Positions 1 through 6,548 of a DNA stretch of 10,542 nt are shown here, in pieces. The position numbers and the translations under genes are program-made. Source of the DNA: Clostridia bacterium. GTDB taxonomy: Bacteria; Bacillota; Clostridia; Oscillospirales; Acutalibacteraceae. How positions within the stretch are numbered: position 1 is the first letter of the stretch; each line of letters starts with the position of its first letter. The stretch lies in contig CAAFIS010000118.1 in assembly GCA_900763035.1 (NCBI GenBank), positions 1 through 10,542 of the forward strand. The letters are read 5' to 3'. Below the pieces are notes generated by a model that worked only from the letters and a program-made list of their open reading frames with translations, made no database searches and was not told the DNA's origin.

Positions 1-29
1 AAAAACGCGAAACGACGGGAGGTGGCCGC

Positions 30-902
30 ATGAACGGACGGACGGATCTGGCGATCGAGGCGGTCGATCGCGCAGGAGAGCTGACGGCGCGGGACGTGCG
101 CCGCACGCAGGAGGAGAGCGACGGCATGACCGTCACGCGCATGGAGGTGCTCAGCGACGCGGCGGCCGCCGCCCTCGGCAAACCGCGCGGGCGCTATATC
201 ACCGCTGCCATGCAGCGGCTGACGGACGACGAGCATCGGCTGACCGCGCACGCCGTGCGCCTTGCGCGGGAGCTGACCGCATTGCTCCCGCCAAAAGGCA
301 CGGTGCTCGTCGTCGGGCTGGGCAACCGCACCGTCACGCCGGATACGCTGGGGCCGTCCGCTGCGGACATGGTGCTGGCCACCCGCCACATCGGCGGCGA
401 GTTCGCCCGCGCCGCCGGGCTGACGGATCTGCGCCCCGTCGCGGTGCTCACGCCCGGTGTCCTCGGCCAGACCGGCGCCGAGAGCAGCGAGATCGTACAC
501 GGCGTGTGCCGCGAGCTGTCGCCCGCCGCCGTCATCGCGATCGACGCTTTGGCTGCGTGCAGTATCTCCCGCTTGGGCTGCACCGTGCAGCTGAGCGATA
601 CCGGTATCGCCCCCGGCAGCGGTGTCGGCAACGACCGCCGCCCGCTTGATCACGTCCGTCTCGGCGTGCCCGTCGTTGCGATCGGCGTGCCCACCGTCGT
701 CGATGCCGCCACCCTCATCCGCGAGCTGTCCCCTGCCGCTGTCCCCGCCGCGCAGGATGCCGCCGCCGCGATGATGGTCACCCCGCGCGAGGTCGATCTG
801 ATGATCGCCCGCGCGGCCCGCCTGATCGCCGCCTGTATCAACGCCGCCCTGCAGCCGGATTATCCGCCCCTGCAGCTTGCCGCGATCGCACGTGGTCTGT
901 GA
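30..902 (+). CDS. gpr: GPR germination protease (spore endopeptidase)
   Basis: Aspartic-type endopeptidase that degrades the small acid-soluble proteins (SASPs) coating spore DNA during germination; it is made as a zymogen in the forespore and self-processes. The 290-residue protein has the family hallmarks in order: RTDLAIE at residues 4-10, GLGN at 96-99, TPDTLGP at 103-109, TPGVLGQTG at 141-149, IDALAA at 171-176, DTGIAPGSGVGN at 190-201 and GVPTVVDAA at 219-227. D105 and D171 are 66 residues apart, the same spacing as the catalytic Asp127/Asp193 pair reported for the Bacillus megaterium enzyme, so they are the likely catalytic residues. The start is chosen from GGAGG at 18-22, 7 nt before the ATG. 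With this start the prosequence before the RTD-L processing region is only about six residues, shorter than in Bacillus. The reading frame stays open upstream to the window edge, so a longer start cannot be fully excluded. Ends in TGA; no clear terminator follows. Confidence 0.95.
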   Translation: MNGRTDLAIEAVDRAGELTARDVRRTQEESDGMTVTRMEVLSDAAAAALGKPRGRYITAAMQRLTDDEHRLTAHAVRLARELTALLPPKGTVLVVGLGNRTVTPDTLGPSAADMVLATRHIGGEFARAAGLTDLRPVAVLTPGVLGQTGAESSEIVHGVCRELSPAAVIAIDALAACSISRLGCTVQLSDTGIAPGSGVGNDRRPLDHVRLGVPVVAIGVPTVVDAATLIRELSPAAVPAAQDAAAAMMVTPREVDLMIARAARLIAACINAALQPDYPPLQLAAIARGL

Positions 903-964
903 GCCGCGCTGCGGACGCACAAAAACTCTGCCCGATCCTCAAAAAATGTTGTCAGGTTTTCGAA

Positions 965-1014
965 ATATAGTGTTATCACTTGACATATACCACAAGATAT
1001 AGTATCATTATCAC
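965..1014 (+). promoter_or_regulatory. pflBA promoter with a duplicated AT-rich element
   Basis: TTGACA (980-985), a 17-nt spacer, then TATCAT (1003-1008): one mismatch in total to the sigma-A consensus. The predicted transcript starts near 1015, leaving a leader of about 25 nt before pflB. An imperfect direct repeat brackets it: ATATAGT-g-TTATCAC at 965-979 just before the -35, and ATATAGT-atca-TTATCAC at 997-1014 over the -10. The repeats may be operator half-sites or a duplicated -10 region; no Rex consensus is visible. The rest of 903-1039 holds no gene. Confidence 0.8.
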
Positions 1015-1027
1015 GAAACGCAACTGC

Positions 1028-1042
1028 GGAGGGATAATGATG
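1028..1042 (+). promoter_or_regulatory. pflB ribosome binding site that decides the start
   Basis: GGAGGG at 1028-1033 precedes overlapping ATG codons at 1037 (3-nt spacer) and 1040 (6-nt spacer). The second has the more usual spacing. The two options differ by one Met. Confidence 0.7.
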
Positions 1043-3274
1043 AGATATGAAGGATGGACAGGCTTCACGGGCGGTGAATGGCAGGATGCCATCAACGTTC
1101 GGGACTTTATTCAAAAAAATTACGCGCCGTATACAGGCGATGATCGTTTTTTGACCGGCGCGACGGCGCGCACGCAAGCCGTCAATGAAAAATTCCGTGC
1201 TCTGCTTGCCGAGGAGCGCGCGGCGGGCGGAGTGCTGGATATCGATACGCAAACGGTCTCCACCGTGACGGCGTACCCGCCGGGCTACATCGACCGGGAG
1301 CGGGACATCATCGTCGGCCTGCAAACGGGACGTCCGCTGTGCCGGGGGATCAACCCCTTCGGCGGGATGCGTATGGTGCGTCAGGCGTGCGCGGCCTACG
1401 GCCGCACGGTGGACGACAGGATCGAGGAGCAGTTCCGCTTCCGCACCACACATAACGACGGCGTGTTCGCTGCCTATACGGACGAGATGCGCGCGGCGCG
1501 CAGCACGCACCTGATCACCGGATTGCCGGATGCCTACGGGCGCGGGCGGATCATCGGCGACTACCGCCGCGTGGCGCTGTACGGCATCGACCGGCTGATC
1601 GAGGAAAAGTGCCGCGACAAGGCGGCGCTCTGCGGGCGGCATTTCGATGAGGAGACGACGCGGCAGAGCGAGGAGCTGACGGCTCAGCTGTCGGCGCTGG
1701 AGGACATGAAGAGCATGGCCGCGTCCTACGGCTGCGACATCTCCTGTCCGGCGCGCACGGCGCGCGAGGCGGTGCAGTGGCTCTATTTCGGCTATCTGGC
1801 CGCGATCCGGGAGCAAAACGGCGCGGCGATGTCGCTGGGGCGCGTGTCGACGTTCCTCGACGTCTATTTTGCGCGGGACATGGCCGCGGGCCTGCTGGAC
1901 GAGGCGGGCGCGCAGGAGCTGATCGACGACATGGTGCTCAAGCTGCGCGCGGCTCGGCAGCTGCGCACCCCGGCGTACAATGAACTGTTCGGCGGCGATC
2001 CGATGTGGATCACGGAAAGCCTTGGCGGCATGGGCGAGGACGGCCGCACGCTGGTGACGAAAACGACGTTCCGGATGCTCAATACGCTCTACACGCTCGG
2101 CCCTGCGCCGGAGCCGAACCTGACCGTGCTGTGGTCGACGGCGCTGCCGGAGGGCTTCAAGCGCTTCTGCGCCCGTGTGTCCTGCGACACGGACGCCATC
2201 CAGTACGAAAACGACGATCTGATGCGCCCGCTGTACGGCGACGACTACGCGATCGCCTGCTGCGTGTCCGCCATGCGCGTAGGCAAGCAGATGCAGTTTT
2301 TCGGCGCACGCTGCAATCTGCCGAAGCTGCTGCTTTTGGCGATCAACGGCGGCTTCGATCCGGACAGCGGCCGTCGGCTGGGGCCGCAGCACGGGCCGCT
2401 GCCCGGCGAGGTGCTCGACTTCGACGCAGTCGATGCACGGCTGGATGAGTACATGACGTGGCTGGCCGGGCTTTATGTGGATACGATGAACGTGATCCAC
2501 TTCATGCACGACAAATACGCTTACGAAAAAAGCCAGATGGCGCTGCACGATACGGCGGTGCATCGCTTCATGGCCTTCGGCGTGGCCGGGCTGTCGGTCA
2601 TCGCGGATTCGCTCTCCGCGATCCGCTACGGCACGGTGCAGCCGCAGCGCGACGCCGACGGGCATATCGTCGGGTTCGATACGTCGGGCGACTATCCCCG
2701 TTTCGGCAATGACGACGATCGGGTGGACGGCATCGCCGCCGCACTGTGCCGCCGCATGATCGCGGCGCTGCGCCGCACGCTGGCCTACCGCGGCGCGGAG
2801 CACACGCTGTCGGTGCTCACGATCACCTCCAACGTCGTCTACGGCAAGAACACCGGCGCGACGCCGGACGGCCGCGCGGCGGGCGAACCGTTCGCGCCGG
2901 GCGCGAACCCCATGCACGGGCGCGAGGAGCGCGGTGCGCTCGCCTCGCTCGCCTCGGTGGCGAAGCTCAGCTACGACGATTGCCGCGACGGCATCTCCAA
3001 CACGTTCTCGATCGTGCCGGCTGCGCTCGGCCGCACGGCGGACGAGCGCACGGCGAACCTGACGGCGCTGCTCGACGGATATTTCGCGCAGGGCGCGCAC
3101 CACCTCAATGTCAACGTCCTCGACCGCGAAACGCTGATCCGCGCCTATGAGGACCCCGACGCGTGCCCGAACCTGACGATCCGTGTGTCCGGCTACGCCG
3201 TCGATTTCCACAAGCTGACGCGGGAGCAGCAGCGCGAGGTCATCCGCCGCACGTTCCACGGGGCGCTGGCATGA
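1040..3274 (+). CDS. pflB: formate C-acetyltransferase (pyruvate formate-lyase)
   Basis: Glycyl-radical enzyme that converts pyruvate and CoA to acetyl-CoA and formate in anaerobic fermentation; cytoplasmic. The protein is 744 residues, close to the 759 of E. coli PflB. The active-site cysteine pair lies in ACCVSAM (C407-C408, matching E. coli C418-C419). The C-terminal glycyl-radical loop is RVSGYA with G718 (E. coli G734). Other PFL blocks are also clear: INPFGGMRM at 104-112, [16 protein letters not shown] at 266-281, [17 protein letters not shown] at 596-612 and [10 protein letters not shown] at 651-660. The frame is open back to a TTG at 980, but that codon lies inside the -35 box, so it cannot be the start. 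Two ATGs (1037 and 1040) follow GGAGGG at 1028-1033; 1040 has the better 6-nt spacing. The last four bases (ATGA) overlap the pflA start. A very long open frame on the opposite strand is a composition artefact. Confidence 0.97.
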   Translation: MRYEGWTGFTGGEWQDAINVRDFIQKNYAPYTGDDRFLTGATARTQAVNEKFRALLAEERAAGGVLDIDTQTVSTVTAYPPGYIDRERDIIVGLQTGRPLCRGINPFGGMRMVRQACAAYGRTVDDRIEEQFRFRTTHNDGVFAAYTDEMRAARSTHLITGLPDAYGRGRIIGDYRRVALYGIDRLIEEKCRDKAALCGRHFDEETTRQSEELTAQLSALEDMKSMAASYGCDISCPARTAREAVQWLYFGYLAAIREQNGAAMSLGRVSTFLDVYFARDMAAGLLDEAGAQELIDDMVLKLRAARQLRTPAYNELFGGDPMWITESLGGMGEDGRTLVTKTTFRMLNTLYTLGPAPEPNLTVLWSTALPEGFKRFCARVSCDTDAIQYENDDLMRPLYGDDYAIACCVSAMRVGKQMQFFGARCNLPKLLLLAINGGFDPDSGRRLGPQHGPLPGEVLDFDAVDARLDEYMTWLAGLYVDTMNVIHFMHDKYAYEKSQMALHDTAVHRFMAFGVAGLSVIADSLSAIRYGTVQPQRDADGHIVGFDTSGDYPRFGNDDDRVDGIAAALCRRMIAALRRTLAYRGAEHTLSVLTITSNVVYGKNTGATPDGRAAGEPFAPGANPMHGREERGALASLASVAKLSYDDCRDGISNTFSIVPAALGRTADERTANLTALLDGYFAQGAHHLNVNVLDRETLIRAYEDPDACPNLTIRVSGYAVDFHKLTREQQREVIRRTFHGALA

Positions 3275-3996
3275 TCCCGGCGGCCGATACCGCCGGACGC
3301 ATCTCTGCGGTGCAGACCTTCGGCACGCTCGACGGGCCGGGCATCCGCTTCGTCGCGTTTTTGCAGGGCTGCCCGCTGCGCTGCGCCTGCTGCCACAATC
3401 CGGAAACATGGGATCCGTCCGGCGGAAAACCGATCACCGCTGCGGCGCTCTCCGCCGCCGCGCTGCGCTATCGCAGCTATTACGACCGCGGCGGCGGCGT
3501 GACCCTTTCGGGCGGCGAGCCGCTGCTGCAGCCCGCATTTTCCGCAGCGCTTTTTGCGCTGTGTCACGCCGAGGGGCTGCACACCTGTCTGGACACCAGC
3601 GGCTGCGTGACCTCGCCGCAGGCGTTCGCCGTGCTCGATCACACGGACCTCTGCCTGCTGGACATCAAATATCCGACCGACGAGGGCTATCGTGCGCACG
3701 TCGGCTGCCCGATGGCCGCACCGCTCGCCTTTTTGCGGGAGCTCGACCGACGCCGGATCCCCACGCGGCTGCGGCAGGTCGTCATCCCGGGCCTAAACGA
3801 CGACAAGGACGGCGTGCGCGCGCTGGCCCGTTTGGCGGCGGCACACTCCTGCGTGGAGGAGGTGGAGCTGCTCCCCTTCCGCAAGCTGTGCACCGAAAAA
3901 TACGACCGTCTCGGCTTGCCCTTTCCCCTGCGCGACACGCCGGAGCTGTCGCCGCAGCGCCTCGACGCCCTGCGCGCCGTGCTGTCCGAAAACTGA
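3271..3996 (+). CDS. pflA: pyruvate formate-lyase activating enzyme (radical SAM)
   Basis: Radical-SAM enzyme that installs the glycyl radical on PflB, here predicted at G718. The 241-residue protein matches PflA in size (E. coli 246). The radical-SAM CxxxCxxC motif is at C34, C38 and C41, in [14 protein letters not shown]; an extra Cys (C40) lies inside it. The SAM-binding GGEP motif is at 81-84 ([11 protein letters not shown]), and the strand [10 protein letters not shown] follows. The N-terminal [17 protein letters not shown] is typical of the family. The ATG overlaps the pflB stop by 4 nt, so translation is probably coupled; the gene has no strong Shine-Dalgarno of its own. Cotranscription with pflB is expected, and the hairpin at 4015-4044 ends the unit. 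Longer in-frame starts fall within pflB and are rejected. Confidence 0.96.
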   Translation: MIPAADTAGRISAVQTFGTLDGPGIRFVAFLQGCPLRCACCHNPETWDPSGGKPITAAALSAAALRYRSYYDRGGGVTLSGGEPLLQPAFSAALFALCHAEGLHTCLDTSGCVTSPQAFAVLDHTDLCLLDIKYPTDEGYRAHVGCPMAAPLAFLRELDRRRIPTRLRQVVIPGLNDDKDGVRALARLAAAHSCVEEVELLPFRKLCTEKYDRLGLPFPLRDTPELSPQRLDALRAVLSEN

Positions 3997-4014
3997 TCCT
4001 TCCGCAAAACCCTT

Positions 4015-4058
4015 GCCCGCCGTGTGCAAAAGCACACGGCGGGCAGTCTTGTCTTTGC
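4015..4058 (+). terminator. rho-independent terminator of pflBA
   Basis: Perfect 13-bp stem GCCCGCCGTGTGC (4015-4027) and its complement (4032-4044) around an AAAA loop, followed by the T-rich AGTCTTGTCTTTG. An A-run (4006-4010) lies upstream, so it may also work weakly on the other strand. The stem is identical to that at 6455-6484. Confidence 0.88.
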
Positions 4059-4068
4059 TCGGTGGCCG

Positions 4069-4116
4069 TTGACAGACGTCTGCCGCCGTGATAAGATGGG
4101 ATCGGATGCGGCAGAT
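4069..4116 (+). promoter_or_regulatory. promoter of the ATPase gene with operator-like repeats
   Basis: TTGACA (4069-4074), a 17-nt spacer, then TAAGAT (4092-4097). A perfect 10-bp palindrome CAGACGTCTG (4073-4082) overlaps the end of the -35. An inverted repeat TCTGCCGC (4079-4086) / GCGGCAGA (4108-4115) flanks the -10. The 8-mer GTCTGCCG (4078-4085) reappears as CGGCAGAC in both promoter copies of the downstream HNH gene, which suggests a shared regulator. The promoter match is direct observation; the operator role is inferred. Confidence 0.7.
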
Positions 4117-4140
4117 GAAGCTGCTGAAGGAGGGAGAATC

Positions 4141-5964
4141 ATGCGATCGATCGCCATAACGCCGGAAGGGTATCGCTCGATCAAGGAGCCGGTCCGGATC
4201 GACTTTTGTCGGGATCTGCCGACCGTGCTGGTCGGCAAAAACGGCAGCGGTAAAACGAATATCCTAAGCGCACTGGAATGGATCACCCAAAACGCCCGGA
4301 GCGGGATCGCGCCGCCCGGTGAGGGCCCGCAGGGCTGGACGGCGGAGCTTTTGTTGTCGACGGAAGATCTGGCCGAGCTTTTTCCCGGGCGAACGGATCT
4401 GCCGGAGGAGATGCCGATCACGGTCTGCGCCGGTGCGGACGGCCGGATCGGTCAGATCCGGTCGAAGGAGCTGACCGCCCTTTTGCGTGAAGAGCTGCAC
4501 GCGATGACCGAACAGGCAAACGCACTTACGCACGCGCTCGACAGTTACGAGCAACAGCTTGCCGCCATCGCCGGCGACGATGACGAGATCGATCCCGTGC
4601 ATTGCTTTGCGGCCACCGACCATCGCGGCCTGTCGACGAACTACGGCATGCTGTGCCTTCGCCTTGGGTGTACACTGGATCGCGCCCGCGAGCTGGCGGA
4701 CGCGGTGCAGCGCAGCTTTTCCGGCGAAGAAGATGCATTTTCGCTCATGGCGTTCGATGCTTATTTCGGATCGCTCGATGCGGCGATGCTGCCGTTTAGG
4801 CTGGCGTATGTCGAGCCGCAGCTGGCTGCGTTCGAAAAACGGTATGTCACCGTCGACCGGACGAACCTACGGCGGCAGATCGCCCGGATCAACAAAAAGA
4901 CGGCAGCGGCCTGTGCCGCGATCGATGAGCAGTGGAACGCGCTCACGCAGCGGATGAAGGGCCTGCGCGCGGCACTGACGAACGAGCAGACGATGTTTCC
5001 CCGCGACAGTGCATTGTGCCCGCTCGTTTTCCGGATCCGGGCGGCCATCGGCCGCCGATGCCTGTTTTTGCGCAGTGAGAACAGTGCCGTCATCTTCAAG
5101 GAAAACGAGGGCCGTCAGCAGATCTATCGGCAGGATGCGTCGCACACGATCCTGGCGGTGTATCTTCGGCAGGTCTATCGCGGGGATGACCGGGAAGAAA
5201 GGCTCCGGCAGCTGGAAAAAGGAGAGATGCCGTCGCTCTCCGACGAGGAGACCGACGCGTTCACATCGTATCTGCGCAGCGTGCAGCCGCAGTTCGAGCA
5301 GGGGATGATCAGGGACATCACGGTCGAACGCGGCGAGCGGGGCGAGCTTTCGATCGTTCTGCACGAGAACACCGGCGACACCGTATCGCTTGATCAAACG
5401 AGTGCGGGCAGGCGCTGGTATTTCACGTTTTTGCTGATGAAGAGCACGCTTTCCCCCGGTGATCTGTTTTTGATCGACGAGCCGGCCGCGGCGCTCCATC
5501 CTTTGGCGCAAAAGGCGGTGCGGGAGGAGCTGTGCGCACTGAAGCGGGCCGGGATCGAGGTGGTCTTTACCACCCACAGCCCGTATCTGATCCCGGATGA
5601 GCAGCACTGCGTGCGGTTCGTCACGATGACGGACGGCGGCACGGCGGTGGCGGCGATCGGGGACGAGGAGCAGATGGCCACCCTGCGGGCGCAGATCGGC
5701 TGCGACGGCGACGATGTTTTTTCGCTGCAGGAGCTGGTCGACCGATATAACCGCGATGCCGAGGGCGTGGCGCACCGCTGTTATGATGAGCTGATGAAAA
5801 AGTTCAAAAACGTAGAGGACGCTGCGGAAAGGACGCTGCTCTCTCTCGAAACGATCAAGTCTTGGCATTCCGGGAGCAAAAAGAAAAAGCGCGCACCGAA
5901 ATTCGAAAATGTGATCCGCGCGGCGACCGCGCTCGGCATGCCGCTTTCCGACTTGTTTAGATAA
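4141..5964 (+). CDS. OLD/AAA_21-type ATPase with C-terminal XRE-like helix-turn-helix
   Basis: A 607-residue cytoplasmic ATPase of the ABC/OLD-like class. Visible elements: N-terminal strand and SIKEP turn (13-17), Walker A GKNGSGKT (32-39), a helical, charged middle (about 105-300, possibly a hinge or coiled coil), signature-like SAGRR (421-425), Walker B LFLIDEP with D446-E447 (442-448), and the H-loop TTHSPYL with H479. No TOPRIM nuclease domain follows the ATPase core, unlike in OLD or GajA. Instead the last roughly 60 residues (546-607, ending in SLETIKSWHSG...FENVIRAATALGMPLSDLF) match the pattern of an XRE/HTH_3 DNA-binding domain with a Lys-rich insert (570-574). The start is set by AAGGAGGG (4127-4134), 6 nt before the ATG. 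It is followed 149 nt later by an HNH gene, the layout of Septu PtuA/PtuB. The ATPase fold is near certain; the HTH is likely; a defence or self-regulating role is inference. Alternatives are a DNA-repair ATPase or a phage-derived regulator. Confidence 0.85.
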   Translation: MRSIAITPEGYRSIKEPVRIDFCRDLPTVLVGKNGSGKTNILSALEWITQNARSGIAPPGEGPQGWTAELLLSTEDLAELFPGRTDLPEEMPITVCAGADGRIGQIRSKELTALLREELHAMTEQANALTHALDSYEQQLAAIAGDDDEIDPVHCFAATDHRGLSTNYGMLCLRLGCTLDRARELADAVQRSFSGEEDAFSLMAFDAYFGSLDAAMLPFRLAYVEPQLAAFEKRYVTVDRTNLRRQIARINKKTAAACAAIDEQWNALTQRMKGLRAALTNEQTMFPRDSALCPLVFRIRAAIGRRCLFLRSENSAVIFKENEGRQQIYRQDASHTILAVYLRQVYRGDDREERLRQLEKGEMPSLSDEETDAFTSYLRSVQPQFEQGMIRDITVERGERGELSIVLHENTGDTVSLDQTSAGRRWYFTFLLMKSTLSPGDLFLIDEPAAALHPLAQKAVREELCALKRAGIEVVFTTHSPYLIPDEQHCVRFVTMTDGGTAVAAIGDEEQMATLRAQIGCDGDDVFSLQELVDRYNRDAEGVAHRCYDELMKKFKNVEDAAERTLLSLETIKSWHSGSKKKKRAPKFENVIRAATALGMPLSDLFR

Positions 5965-5970
5965 AACGGA

Positions 5971-5984
5971 GGTACAGCTGTACC
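5971..5984. promoter_or_regulatory. perfect 14-bp palindrome, operator 1
   Basis: GGTACAGCTGTACC reads the same on both strands. It ends 3 bp before the -35 of promoter copy 1, with its centre near -44 from the predicted transcription start. That is the usual place for a class II activator, although a repressor site is also possible. It begins 6 bp after the ATPase stop codon. Confidence 0.75.
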
Positions 5985-5986
5985 CG

Positions 5987-6015
5987 TTCTCCGTTTCGTG
6001 TGGGTCCGATATATT
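5987..6015 (+). promoter_or_regulatory. promoter copy 1 of the HNH gene
   Basis: TTCTCC (5987-5992), 17-nt spacer, TATATT (6010-6015). The -35 is weak, as expected for a promoter that needs an activator at the adjacent palindrome. Predicted start near 6022. Confidence 0.5.
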
Positions 6016-6037
6016 GACGGCAGACTCCGAACGCGGG

Positions 6038-6049
6038 GTACAGCTGTAC
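6038..6049. promoter_or_regulatory. perfect 12-bp palindrome, operator 2
   Basis: GTACAGCTGTAC, identical to the core of operator 1. It ends 2 bp before the -35 of promoter copy 2, with its centre near -43 from the predicted start. Confidence 0.75.
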
Positions 6050-6051
6050 TC

Positions 6052-6092
6052 TTCCCCCTTTCGTGCGGGTCTGCTATACTGACGGCAGACCC
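6052..6092 (+). promoter_or_regulatory. promoter copy 2 of the HNH gene with an inverted repeat around the -10
   Basis: TTCCCC (6052-6057), 17-nt spacer, TATACT (6075-6080) with an extended -10 TGC. Predicted start near 6087, giving a leader of about 27 nt. A perfect 8-bp inverted repeat GGGTCTGC (6067-6074) / GCAGACCC (6085-6092) encloses the -10 and start point, a typical repressor position. In copy 1 this repeat is degraded (GGGTCCGA / GCAGACTC). Confidence 0.65.
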
Positions 6093-6113
6093 AAACGATA
6101 GGAGGTATTCGAA

Positions 6114-6425
6114 ATGTCGAAGTACAGCTGCGCCGAACTGTGGGAGCGGGCGTTCGGCAGCAAACAGCAGGTCTATGACTATGCCGGTCGGCTGATGAAA
6201 AAGGCCGCGTGCGGCGATCCGCACAGCGCCTACCACCCCACGGTCGACCACATCCGGCCGCTCTCGCAGGGCGGGAGCGACGTGCCGGAGAACATCATCA
6301 TTTGCCATCGCGATACCAACGCCGAAAAGGCGGATCGCTTCCCGAGCTGGCGGACGAACGGCTGCACGTTCCACGCCGTGCGTATCCGCGGAAAACGCAC
6401 GGGCTACCGGATCGAAGAAGGCTGA
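6114..6425 (+). CDS. small HNH endonuclease-like protein
   Basis: A 103-residue protein with a compact beta-beta-alpha-metal (HNH) core: VDHIRPLSQGG (44-54), PENIIICH (58-65) and TNAEKADRFPSW (68-79). The likely catalytic and metal residues are D45, H46, N60 and H65, with N69 nearby. The paired CxxC zinc motifs common in larger HNH enzymes are absent; only single cysteines at 6, 33, 64 and 84 are seen. The N-terminus (KYSCAELWERAFG) resembles stand-alone clostridial HNH proteins. Start set by AGGAGG (6100-6105), 8 nt before the ATG. It is expected to cut or nick nucleic acid; the target is unknown. It lies 149 nt after the ATPase gene, on the same strand, but with its own tandem promoters, so it may be an effector held off until needed. 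A truncated copy of the palindrome (GTACAGCTG, 6122-6130) lies within its first codons. It ends in TGA 29 nt before a strong terminator. Confidence 0.85.
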   Translation: MSKYSCAELWERAFGSKQQVYDYAGRLMKKAACGDPHSAYHPTVDHIRPLSQGGSDVPENIIICHRDTNAEKADRFPSWRTNGCTFHAVRIRGKRTGYRIEEG

Positions 6426-6454
6426 CGGACAGGCCACCCCCCGCAAAAAACGCT

Positions 6455-6496
6455 GCCCGCCGTGTGCTTTTGCACACGGCGGGCGTTTTCGTTTTT
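6455..6496. terminator. bidirectional rho-independent terminator
   Basis: Perfect 13-bp stem GCCCGCCGTGTGC (6455-6467) / complement (6472-6484), TTTT loop, followed on + by GTTTTCGTTTTT. On the minus strand it is followed by a run of six T (complement of 6445-6450). It fits between the convergent HNH and rsmE genes and can serve both. It is the exact reverse complement of the hairpin at 4015-4044. Confidence 0.92.
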
Positions 6497-6507
6497 ATTT
6501 CCGGTCT

Positions 6508-6530
6508 GCGGGCGGCCACCGGCCGTCCGC
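6508..6530. other. second GC-rich hairpin after rsmE
   Basis: GCGGGCGGCC (6508-6517) pairs with GGCCGTCCGC (6521-6530), with one G-T pair (G-U in RNA) and a 3-nt loop. It begins 18 nt after the rsmE stop as read on the minus strand. Neither strand shows a proper T-run directly after it, so it may only stabilise the mRNA 3' end ahead of the terminator at 6455-6484. Confidence 0.5.
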
Positions 6531-6548
6531 TCGTTCGCTCTGCTTTTC

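Larger units (their letters stand above)
5971..6101 (+). repeat. tandem duplication of a promoter/operator, about 65 bp each
   Basis: Copy 1 is about 5971-6035 and copy 2 about 6037-6101. Both contain, in the same order, GTACAGCTGTAC (5972-5983; 6038-6049), TTTCGTG or TTTCGTGC, GGGTC, a -10 hexamer, TGACGGCAGAC (6015-6025; 6080-6090) and AACG. The offset is 66 bp for the palindromes and 65 bp for the later block, so there is one indel. The copies differ at many positions, which indicates an old duplication or parallel selection of the key elements. This region makes up nearly all of the gap between the ATPase and HNH genes. Confidence 0.9.

Noticed and set aside
980..1039. An upstream TTG start for pflB
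   Set aside because: The codon lies inside the -35 hexamer, and a clear Shine-Dalgarno precedes the ATG at 1040.
860..3409. An 849-codon open frame on the minus strand opposite pflB
   Set aside because: It is a composition artefact of GC-rich codons: Arg/Ala/His-rich, no recognisable domain, no start signal, and it covers a certain gene on the other strand.
4141..5964. OLD-family nuclease or Gabija GajA
   Set aside because: No TOPRIM acidic motifs follow the ATPase core, and no UvrD-like helicase gene is adjacent.
5971..6101. A short CRISPR-like or phage attachment repeat
   Set aside because: There are only two diverged copies, with promoter parts in fixed positions and no integrase nearby; a duplicated promoter explains it.
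5998..6195. A 65-codon frame through the tandem promoter repeats
   Set aside because: It has no ribosome binding site; it overlaps the promoters and the start of the HNH gene in another frame.
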